From NCBI GenBank assembly GCA_002292345.1, contig DBBT01000095.1:1-5101 (forward strand): a stretch of 5,101 bases of DNA, given 5' to 3'. The notes under the pieces are model-generated. The model worked only from the letters and a program-made list of their open reading frames with translations. It did no database searches and was not told the DNA's origin. This DNA comes from Opitutia bacterium UBA977 (GTDB lineage Bacteria > Verrucomicrobiota > Verrucomicrobiia > Opitutales > Coraliomargaritaceae). The translations under genes were made by a program, and so were the position numbers. The number at the start of each line of letters is the position of its first letter. Positions within the stretch are counted from its first letter, which is position 1. This document shows positions 1-5,101 of the stretch, piece after piece.

Positions 1-3
1 AAA

Positions 4-80
4 TGGCGGGATAGACGGGATTTGAACCCGCGGCCTCCTGCGTGACAGGCAGGCGCTCTAACCAACTGAGCTACTACCCC
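4..80 (-). tRNA. tRNA-Asp (anticodon GTC)
   Basis: Read on the minus strand, this folds as a complete 77-nt tRNA. The acceptor stem GGGGTAG pairs with CTATCCC through one G-T wobble. The D arm is GCTC/GAGC, and the anticodon stem-loop CCTGC-CTGTCAC-GCAGG presents GTC. The T arm GCGGG-TTCAAAT-CCCGT follows. The discriminator is G, as expected for tRNA-Asp, and the 3' CCA is encoded in the DNA at positions 4-6. It would read the Asp codons GAC and GAU. Its 3' flank is cut by the window edge, so a downstream tRNA or terminator cannot be seen. Confidence 0.97.
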
Positions 81-99
81 TAAAAGTTGGAAGATGCCG

Positions 100-127
100 A
101 CAGTAGAAATCGGACCTTTGAAGTCAA
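100..127 (-). promoter_or_regulatory. Probable sigma-70-type promoter of tRNA-Asp
   Basis: On the minus strand, TTGACT (122-127) matches the -35 consensus at five of six positions. It is followed after 16 bp by TACTGT (100-105), a weak -10 that keeps the key T, A and final T. Transcription would start about 12-15 nt before the mature tRNA 5' end at 80, a normal leader length for a bacterial tRNA. The placement and the -35 match support the call; the weak -10 limits confidence. Confidence 0.5.
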
Positions 128-247
128 GCGGTGTTTTGCGGTGTTGAGTGATTTTTCAGCAGGGTAGTTTGTTAGGTAAGTCAGCCGTCTTTTTGATAAA
201 TCAGGCTTTGCTTTATGGCTATTTTATTGGCAGTTTGACTTTCTTGT

Positions 248-1261
248 ATGCGTTTATTATCAAAGGATTCTACGGTTGGCTCTAAGCCGCGCCGCTCAAA
301 GTTCGGGGCACTGCTTTTGGCGTTGTTGATTCAGGGGGTGTTGTTGGGCCTTGCGGTATTTGTGGTAGTACTGGTGCCGGAATTCCGCTCGGATCCTGAG
401 TTCGTGGCAAAAAAGAAGATCTATTTACCACAAAAAGAGCTGCAGCATAAAGTGGCGCTAGCGCAGTTTCAAAATGCCGCGAGTTCGCCGATGCAGATCG
501 AGCGGATTAGTGCGGCTGCTTTGCTGCCAGATGCGCTGCCCTCGCTACCTGCCATGCCTAAAAGTGAATTCAATCCGATTGAGCGCAATCCAGCAGCCTT
601 ACAGTCGGATGGCTTGCTCGGGCAATCTGGTGTGTTGGGTGCTTTGCAAGGTTTGAAGACGGGGTCGTCCTCGGCCTCGTTGTTTGGCATCGAGGACAGC
701 GGCCAGCGTATTTTGATCTTGTTTGATAATAGCTCGACTGTCTGGAACAAGGCGAGCGCAGCGGGGGTGACGACAGATGCGTTTGTACGGGAATTGTCGA
801 TGTTGGTGAACGGACTGAATGCCAACACGCTGTTCGGGCTAGTTCCGTTTGCACGGCAGGTCGGCACCTTTCGTGATTATATGGTCGCTGCGGGTGCGCG
901 CAATAAACAGGAGGCGAAGCGTTGGATCGCGGAAAATGTCCGCTCAAGTCGGAAGACTACGCAGTTGCCTTTCGCCGAAGATGGTATCCAAGGGGCGCTT
1001 ACGGTCGCGTTTCAAATGGAGCCAGAAGTGATCTTTATTATATCCGATGGCGATTTTCAGCGTGGCAAGACCGCCAAGACCAGCGCGGGCGATGTGCCGT
1101 GGAAAGACGTGGATAAGACGCTGCGTGCACTCACTCGTGAGTACGGGATCGAGCCGCGCATTCACTTTATTGGTTTCAAGGTCGAGCCCGAAGCCGCGGC
1201 AGCGATTGAGAAAATTACCCGCCGCTTTGGCGGCGAATTCAGTGACTTTACTCAGCGGTAA
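248..1261 (+). CDS. Membrane-anchored vWA (von Willebrand factor A) domain protein
   Basis: This 337-residue protein has a basic N-terminus (KPRRSK, about residues 13-18), one hydrophobic segment (about 19-43) and no obvious signal peptidase site. It is probably anchored in the inner membrane with the rest in the periplasm. Residues 45-135 form a linker with scattered prolines. The segment SLFGIEDSGQRILILFDNSS (144-163) leads into a vWA fold. The metal-site motif is D160-N-S-S-T164, that is DxSxT in place of the usual DxSxS, and the second-strand motif is ISDGD (265-269). The domain ends near residue 337, so nothing follows it. vWA domains of this type usually bind partner proteins through a divalent metal; the partner here is unknown. 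From memory, similar anchor-linker-vWA proteins occur in Planctomycetes and Verrucomicrobia near ExbB/TolQ- and ExbD-like genes, but none are seen here. The start is the first ATG after an in-frame TGA at 236-238, and no Shine-Dalgarno precedes it. The gene is convergent with rnr. Confidence 0.85.
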   Translation: MRLLSKDSTVGSKPRRSKFGALLLALLIQGVLLGLAVFVVVLVPEFRSDPEFVAKKKIYLPQKELQHKVALAQFQNAASSPMQIERISAAALLPDALPSLPAMPKSEFNPIERNPAALQSDGLLGQSGVLGALQGLKTGSSSASLFGIEDSGQRILILFDNSSTVWNKASAAGVTTDAFVRELSMLVNGLNANTLFGLVPFARQVGTFRDYMVAAGARNKQEAKRWIAENVRSSRKTTQLPFAEDGIQGALTVAFQMEPEVIFIISDGDFQRGKTAKTSAGDVPWKDVDKTLRALTREYGIEPRIHFIGFKVEPEAAAAIEKITRRFGGEFSDFTQR

Positions 1262-1291
1262 GCGAAAGTGCTGTGGTGTTAGCGCTTTCGT
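1262..1291 (+). terminator. Stem-loop directly after the vWA gene, possible terminator
   Basis: Positions 1262-1272 pair with 1281-1291 to give an 11-bp stem (two G-T wobbles) around an 8-nt loop, beginning one base after the TAA stop codon. No T-tract follows, so it is not a classical intrinsic terminator. It could end transcription with a factor, protect the mRNA 3' end, or mark the boundary between the convergent genes. The pairing is seen directly; the role is inferred. Confidence 0.35.
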
Positions 1292-1334
1292 GAGCCCTAG
1301 TTAATCGCGATACTGCCTGGGCCTTGGGCATTGT

Positions 1335-1398
1335 TGGCGCCAGCAAGCTTGCACGCCACGAGTGGCGGTCGGCATTAAGGAGGGCAGATTAGCGCCCT
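1335..1398. repeat. Cluster of adjacent palindromes between convergent genes
   Basis: Four dyads lie close together: TGGCGCCA (1335-1342), GCAAGCTTGC (1343-1352), CGCCAC-GA-GTGGCG (1354-1367) and AGGGC-N8-GCCCT (1381-1398). TGGCG at 1335 can also pair with CGCCA at 1354-1358, giving one larger structure. The last dyad overlaps the rnr stop codon (TAG on the minus strand, 1397-1399) and is followed on the plus strand by a T6 run (1403-1408), which makes it a weak rightward terminator candidate. Such GC-rich palindrome groups resemble dispersed intergenic repeats of the REP/BIME type, but only one copy is visible here. Confidence 0.4.
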
Positions 1399-3871
1399 AC
1401 GATTTTTTCTTACCCTTCTTAAAGGGGCGAGCCTTGGTCTTAGCGCGCTTTTTTGCGCTGCCACCTTTAGTGAGTGGCGCGACGCTGGAGCGCTTGTGGC
1501 CTCCTTTTTTGATGCGGTCGGCGGATGCTTGGCGACCTTTGCTACGACGATTTTTTTTAGGGTCTAGGCGTCGGTCAATTTTGTCAGTAGTAGCAGTGAC
1601 GCGGAAGTCGATCTGACGCTTGTAGCGATCCACGCGATTGACTTCGACCATAATGTATTGGCCCAGTGAATACGTCTTATGCGTGCGGCGTCCGATTAAT
1701 GAAGTGCCGTCATTACTTGCGTGGTAGAAGTCGTCGTCGAGTTGAGAGATGTGCACCATGCCGAACGCGAGCGAGTCGGTAAGTTCAATAAATAAGCCGT
1801 GATTTTTGACGTCAGTGATAATAGCTTTGAAGGATTTTTTTTCGGGCTTCTTGAGTTCGCGTTCATAGAATTCGAGGAGCTTGGTTTTGACTGAGTCGCG
1901 CTCGGCATCGACACTGTTACGCTCGGCGACACTGAGGTGGTCGCCTAGAGAGAGCAGTTTGCCTTGCGTGTAGCGGATGTCCGGCTCGTTGGGCGCCGAA
2001 TCGACGCCAGTCTTGTGCATGTAGCCGTCGAGCACGCGGTGCACGATCAAGTCGGAATAGCGGCGAATCGGCGAGGTGAAGTGGGTGTAGTCGGGCTTGG
2101 CTAGACCGTAGTGGCCATCTGCGCTGGCGCGATATTGCGCCTGTTTGAGACTGCGTAGCACCTGAACTTTAAGTGTGTAGCCCTGTGGGTGCTCTTTGAG
2201 CTTCTTGAGTAGCATGCTCATCTCGCGCGGCTTGCTGAGGTTGCCGCATTGGACGCCGAAGGTGATCATCGTCTCGCGTAGTTCTTGCAGCTTTTCGTCC
2301 TCCGGTTCGTCGTGCACCCGATAGATGCTGGGGAAGTTGGAGCGCTTCATCGCGCGGGCCACTTGTTCATTGGCGGAGAGCATGAACTCCTCAATTAACT
2401 GATGGCTCTCGTCGTTGAACTCTTTTTCGATGCGGTCGGTGTAACCTTCCTCATCGACGTAAAGTTTGACCGAAGTCATGTCGAGATCGAGCGAGCCTTT
2501 TTTGAAGCGTCGCTGGCGTAGTACCTTGGCGATGTCCCAACTCTTGCGAATATACTTTTGCAGCAGCTTCATCTCATCGTCGTTGACTTCGTCGAGTGAG
2601 CGACCGGTCGAGCCTGTCTGGTGTTTCGGCGGCAGCGGCGTCTTGCGCACGACGTCGAGATCGTCCTCATTCATAAACGCAAAGGCCTGCTTGTAGGTGA
2701 GGCGTTTATTACTGCAGATGACGGTGTTTGCGAAGCTGACGGCCACGATGTCGGCTTGGTCAGAGAAGGTGATGAAACAAGTTTTCGTGAGCCGGTCTTG
2801 TGCTTCGACTAGGCTGCAAAGGCCATTGGACAGCGCGTGCGGCAGCATTGGGATGACGGTGCCAACTAGGTAGGTACTGTTTGCACGTTCCTGAGCTTCA
2901 ACGTCGAGCGGTGTGCCTGGCTTCACATAGGCGCTGACGTCAGCGATGTGCACACCAACGCGAATATTGCCGCCGTCTAACTGTTCTACTGAAATCGCGT
3001 CGTCGAAGTCTTTGGCGTCGTCTGGGTCGATAGTAAAAGTAAAAATATCGCGGCAATCTTGACGGCCTTCGGTGTCTTGTTTGCGGACATGGTCTGGGAT
3101 GGCTTCAGTTTGCTTCTCAACGGCAGAGGGAAATTGCGGGTTGAGGTTGTATTTAAACAAAATGGCTTTGAACTCGGCATCGGGTTCGTGCGTGCGTCCG
3201 AGCACTTCGCTAATTTCGCCTTCAGGATTGAGGTGGCGTTGCTTCCATTCGAGTAGTTTGACCACGACTTTGTCGCCTACCTTTGGAATCGGTTTGATGC
3301 CACTGTTTGAAGGCTCAGGCACTAGCACGTCTTGAGTGATACGAGGATCGTCTGGGACGACGTAGTATGCGTGGCGGCCTTTTTCTAGGGTGCCGGGTAT
3401 GGCTTCGCGGGCCCGCTTGAGAATACGAATAACGCGCACGTTGGGCTTCTCGTTTGGATCGTAGACGGGGCGCTGTCGGCCCTTGCCGCGAAAGGGACTT
3501 TGCTGTGGCCGCTGAATAATGCGCGCTAGCACTTGGTCGGCATGTAGCGAGACTCCTGTGTTTTCGACTGCGACGGGGTAGCCAGCGCCAGGGCCAGAGG
3601 GTTTGCCGGTGCTGGAATCGGGGATCAATGTGGCGGCTCCGTTTTGGCGAAACATAATGCGACCACTGACGAGGTCGGCATCATCAGGGATGCAGAGCTT
3701 GTCTTTTTTGAGGCGAGCGACTTCGCCGCGCTCAAGCATTTCATCGAGCAGGCTATCAGCAGCAGCAATTTCTTTAGAGCCGATTTTAAGGATGGCGAAA
3801 ATCTCTTCGCGCCGCATGGGCACGTAGTCTTTAGTGCGTAAAAGTTGCAGTAGTTGTGGGCGTAGTTCCAT
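1397..3871 (-). CDS. rnr: Ribonuclease R (3'-5' exoribonuclease, RNB family)
   Basis: This 824-residue enzyme is close to the length of E. coli RNase R (813). It is a hydrolytic, processive 3'-5' exoribonuclease that degrades structured RNA in the cytoplasm, taking part in rRNA and mRNA turnover and, in some species, tmRNA-linked decay. An N-terminal winged-helix region (about 1-60) is followed by cold-shock-type RNA-binding domains (about 65-250). The RNB catalytic domain (about 270-615) carries [12 protein letters not shown], whose D282, D288, D290 and D291 align with the four metal-binding aspartates of RNase II (201, 207, 209, 210). The signature [12 protein letters not shown] is at 597-608. 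An S1 domain spans about 679-758. A lysine/arginine-rich tail (about 764-824) ends in KKGKKKS; in E. coli a basic tail helps bind structured RNA or ribosomes. No frameshift or missing catalytic residue is seen. The ATG at 3871 is the first ATG and matches the expected N-terminal helix; no Shine-Dalgarno is present. Plain RNase II is less likely because of the length, helix-turn-helix and tail. Confidence 0.97.
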   Translation of the reverse strand: MELRPQLLQLLRTKDYVPMRREEIFAILKIGSKEIAAADSLLDEMLERGEVARLKKDKLCIPDDADLVSGRIMFRQNGAATLIPDSSTGKPSGPGAGYPVAVENTGVSLHADQVLARIIQRPQQSPFRGKGRQRPVYDPNEKPNVRVIRILKRAREAIPGTLEKGRHAYYVVPDDPRITQDVLVPEPSNSGIKPIPKVGDKVVVKLLEWKQRHLNPEGEISEVLGRTHEPDAEFKAILFKYNLNPQFPSAVEKQTEAIPDHVRKQDTEGRQDCRDIFTFTIDPDDAKDFDDAISVEQLDGGNIRVGVHIADVSAYVKPGTPLDVEAQERANSTYLVGTVIPMLPHALSNGLCSLVEAQDRLTKTCFITFSDQADIVAVSFANTVICSNKRLTYKQAFAFMNEDDLDVVRKTPLPPKHQTGSTGRSLDEVNDDEMKLLQKYIRKSWDIAKVLRQRRFKKGSLDLDMTSVKLYVDEEGYTDRIEKEFNDESHQLIEEFMLSANEQVARAMKRSNFPSIYRVHDEPEDEKLQELRETMITFGVQCGNLSKPREMSMLLKKLKEHPQGYTLKVQVLRSLKQAQYRASADGHYGLAKPDYTHFTSPIRRYSDLIVHRVLDGYMHKTGVDSAPNEPDIRYTQGKLLSLGDHLSVAERNSVDAERDSVKTKLLEFYERELKKPEKKSFKAIITDVKNHGLFIELTDSLAFGMVHISQLDDDFYHASNDGTSLIGRRTHKTYSLGQYIMVEVNRVDRYKRQIDFRVTATTDKIDRRLDPKKNRRSKGRQASADRIKKGGHKRSSVAPLTKGGSAKKRAKTKARPFKKGKKKS

Positions 3872-3900
3872 ATTATGGGTCAGACTCTGTAGAGGTTTTA

Positions 3901-3929
3901 GATATATGCGAGCCGTGATCTTGTTACGA
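3901..3929 (-). promoter_or_regulatory. Weak candidate promoter for rnr
   Basis: On the minus strand, TCGTAA (3924-3929, three of six matches to the -35 consensus) and TATATC (3901-3906, four of six to the -10) are separated by 17 bp. They would give a leader of roughly 20-25 nt before the rnr ATG. The spacing is ideal but the hexamers are poor. Readthrough from tRNA-Thr, 115 bases upstream in the same direction, is the alternative source of rnr transcripts, and no terminator hairpin is visible between them. Confidence 0.25.
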
Positions 3930-3986
3930 GCAGAAGGGCGCGGGTGGGCTTGACGATTGCAGGAGGGTTTCGCGCGGAGGGTTAAA

Positions 3987-4062
3987 TGGAGCCGAAAAAC
4001 GGAGTCGAACCGTCGACCTATTCATTACGAATGAATTGCTCTACCAACTGAGCTATTTCGGC
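3987..4062 (-). tRNA. tRNA-Thr (anticodon CGT)
   Basis: Read on the minus strand, this 76-nt gene folds as a full cloverleaf. The acceptor stem GCCGAAA pairs perfectly with TTTCGGC. The D arm is GCTC/GAGC, and the anticodon stem-loop ATTCA-TTCGTAA-TGAAT presents CGT. The T arm GACGG-TTCGACT-CCGTT contains one G-T pair. The discriminator is T and the 3' CCA is encoded (3987-3989). It reads the Thr codon ACG only, so other Thr isoacceptors must lie elsewhere. The 5' flank (4063-4140) shows no convincing -35/-10 pair; TTGAAA is present on the minus strand but lacks a good -10 at the right distance. Confidence 0.97.
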
Positions 4063-4352
4063 AACCATTTAAAGATCAACTGCTTAAGGAGATGATTGAG
4101 TTTCAAGGTTATGAACTTAGTCACTTTTTAGCCATTAACGGCTTAGTCCTGCGTCTCAAGTCTGTCGCTCAAGAAAGCGAACCTCCTTCGTCAATGAACA
4201 GCAGATTGGGAATGTTTAGCGTTTCGTCAATACTTCCGTTCGGTATCTGAACTAATTAATTACGCTCTTTTATTCGAAGGCATCGCACGGAGCCTTGATC
4301 TAACATTTGTTTGGAGCCGTAAAGTGCCGGAAATGTTGAATCATCCCGTCTA

Positions 4353-4374
4353 TACAATTGCAGCGACGATTGTA
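4353..4374. repeat. Inverted repeat TACAAT-N10-ATTGTA
   Basis: A perfect 6-bp dyad has its half-site centres 16 bp apart, which suits a dimeric regulator contacting two turns of DNA. It lies about 340 bp before the Lrp-type gene, far for a simple operator, and within possibly decayed coding sequence. A chance origin is quite possible. Confidence 0.2.
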
Positions 4375-4625
4375 ACGCCTCGGCGCAAGCTAATATAGAG
4401 CGGCTTAAGGATGCGATTCAGCAAGTCCCCGAACAGTCGATCGCTAAGATTTTTCAAGTCACCGTGACTTTAGCACCAGCGCTGAGAGCACATTACAAAT
4501 TGATCTACGCGAATGTGAACCTTAAGAACGTGATAGTTTATTTTTTTCTGTATGTCAGGACCCAAGGCCCGGAGTGGGTGGGCGTCGTGTGCCACAGGTC
4601 AGGGTAAGATCGATTTAAAGAACAC

Positions 4626-4659
4626 TTGCCGCCGCCAGACGCATCCTCAAAGGCGGTAA
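4626..4659 (+). promoter_or_regulatory. GC-rich hairpin in the leader of the Lrp-type gene
   Basis: TTGCCGCC (4626-4633) pairs with GGCGGTAA (4652-4659), with one G-T wobble, around an 18-nt loop. Just after it comes TAAAAT (4657-4662), a five-of-six match to a -10 box but without a -35 at normal spacing, then a T-rich leader with repeated TTTTG (4668-4688) up to the ATG. The hairpin could be a weak terminator or attenuator for upstream transcripts, or a protein site overlapping the promoter. The T run begins 8 nt after the stem, which is loose for an intrinsic terminator. Confidence 0.25.
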
Positions 4660-4715
4660 AATAGTCCTTTTTGTATTTTGCCTTTTGTCCTATTACCACT
4701 TTTACTGCGGCACTT

Positions 4716-5101
4716 ATGAGCTCAGTCTTGCAACTACTTCTTGAAGGTGAACACCTTAACACTGCCCAAATGGCGCAGGTGCTTGGCCTGTCCGAAAGCG
4801 ACATTTCCGCAGAATTGAAGCGCCTTGAGGGCGAACAGATACTGCTCGGTTGGCGCCCCGTGTTCAACCCAGAGCGCGCTCAAGAAACCATCGTGCGAGC
4901 GGTCATCGAAGTGAAGATCAGTCCCGAGCGCGATGGTGGGTTTGATCGTCTCGCGACGCGGATCAGTCGTTTTGATTCGGTGGAGTCCTGCTATTTGATG
5001 TCTGGCTCGTATGATTTGCTGGTGATCGCAACAGGCGCTGACTTGCGTGAAGTGGCGACTTTTGTGTCGGAGCGTCTCGCGAGTGTTGAAGGCGTGTTGT
5101 C
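4716..5101 (+). CDS. Lrp/AsnC-family transcriptional regulator (3' end outside the window)
   Basis: An open frame from the ATG at 4716 runs without a stop to the window edge, giving 128 codons of a protein typically about 150-160 residues long. Residues 15-41 (NTAQMAQVLGLSESDISAEL and on) are the winged helix-turn-helix, with a compact two-helix lead-in as in short Lrp-like proteins. LLGWRPVFNPE (43-53) is the hinge strand. Residues 59-128 form the start of the RAM (ligand and oligomerisation) domain, including AVIEVKISPERDGGFDRLA (62-80) and the hallmark SGSYDLLV (96-103). Such proteins act as oligomers and switch DNA binding with amino acids; the ligand here is unknown. The frame is open back to a TAG at 4662-4664, so TTG at 4671 is possible, but ATG 4716 fits the family N-terminus. 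No Shine-Dalgarno is seen. From memory, relatives in PVC bacteria often precede a PLP-dependent aminotransferase gene, which would lie just past this edge. Confidence 0.92.
   Translation, partial: MSSVLQLLLEGEHLNTAQMAQVLGLSESDISAELKRLEGEQILLGWRPVFNPERAQETIVRAVIEVKISPERDGGFDRLATRISRFDSVESCYLMSGSYDLLVIATGADLREVATFVSERLASVEGVL

Larger units (their letters stand above)
4063..4715. other. Long intergenic stretch, no convincing gene; possible decayed coding sequence
   Basis: No complete gene can be supported here. On the plus strand there is a 52-codon ATG frame (4092-4250); its AAGGAG directly abuts the ATG, too close for a normal ribosome binding site. A 66-codon frame without an early start (4198-4398) and a 94-codon frame without an ATG (4323-4607) partly overlap it and each other. 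Their peptides (for example YALLFEGIARSLDLTFVWSR and NIERLKDAIQQVPEQSIAKI) look somewhat protein-like but match no family I recognise. Either this is a broken, frameshifted gene or these are chance open frames. Other contents are a TACAAT-N10-ATTGTA dyad (4353-4374), a 9-bp direct repeat TTCGTCAAT (4187-4195 and 4223-4231), a T7 run (4541-4547) and a hairpin near 4626-4659. The stretch must also contain the tRNA-Thr promoter and probably that of the Lrp-type gene. Confidence 0.45.

Noticed and set aside
469..947. Minus-strand open frames of 125 and 132 codons inside the vWA gene
   Set aside because: They overlap a convincing plus-strand gene with a transmembrane segment and vWA motifs; their Cys/Arg/Ser-rich peptides are typical of shadow frames.
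1381..1408. Intrinsic terminator for the vWA gene made of the AGGGC/GCCCT hairpin and T6
   Set aside because: The stem has only 5 bp with an 8-nt loop, the T run starts 4 bases later, and those T residues are explained by Lys codons of rnr on the other strand; kept only as a weak possibility.
3059..3335. Plus-strand frames of 65 and 87 codons antisense to rnr
   Set aside because: They lie fully within the conserved RNase R coding sequence, have no recognisable motifs, and overlap each other in different frames.
4063..4100. Attachment site or integrated element at tRNA-Thr
   Set aside because: The unexplained block lies on the 5' side of the tRNA, whereas most elements integrate at the 3' end. 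No integrase and no duplicated tRNA 3' fragment was found.
4187..4231. 9-bp direct repeat TTCGTCAAT with copies 36 bp apart, as a possible target-site duplication or short array
   Set aside because: Only two copies occur, similarity stops at nine bases, and the intervening sequence is far too short for a mobile element.
4538..4867. 109-codon open frame on the minus strand overlapping the start of the Lrp-type gene
   Set aside because: Its first half is antisense to the clearly conserved Lrp helix-turn-helix region, the peptide is Ser/Arg/Pro-rich as expected of antisense translation, and no domain is recognisable.

Overview
This window looks like ordinary chromosomal DNA from a Gram-negative, PVC-type bacterium. 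The best guess is a marine Verrucomicrobium of the Opitutae/Puniceicoccales kind. The evidence is the overall style of three proteins (a membrane-anchored vWA protein, an RNase R with a long basic tail, and a short Lrp/AsnC regulator), moderate G+C by eye, and starts without Shine-Dalgarno sequences. The lineage is inferred from remembered family resemblance and was not tested.

Layout from left to right. (1) A tRNA-Asp(GTC) gene on the minus strand at the left edge, with a recognisable promoter. (2) A plus-strand gene for a 337-residue inner-membrane protein: one N-terminal transmembrane segment, a linker, and a vWA domain with a modified metal-binding motif. (3) A short convergent intergenic stretch (1262-1396) rich in stem-loops and back-to-back palindromes. 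(4) A long minus-strand gene for ribonuclease R, with all catalytic aspartates. (5) A minus-strand tRNA-Thr(CGT) gene 115 bases upstream of rnr, in the same orientation. (6) About 650 bases without a convincing gene (4063-4715), holding short, frame-interrupted open stretches that may be decayed coding sequence, an inverted repeat and a GC-rich hairpin. (7) The first 128 codons of a plus-strand Lrp/AsnC-type regulator that runs off the right edge.

The genes do not form one pathway. tRNA-Thr and rnr could be transcribed together, which would pair a tRNA with an exoribonuclease active in structured-RNA turnover, but the spacing leaves room for separate promoters. The vWA gene and rnr converge on the palindromic spacer. 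The Lrp-type gene probably starts a separate rightward unit whose partner lies outside the window.

No mobile element, CRISPR array, phage gene or clearly new system is visible. The points most worth a second look are the vWA protein with its altered MIDAS motif, the palindrome cluster that reaches into the rnr stop codon, and the non-coding or decayed block before the Lrp-type gene.
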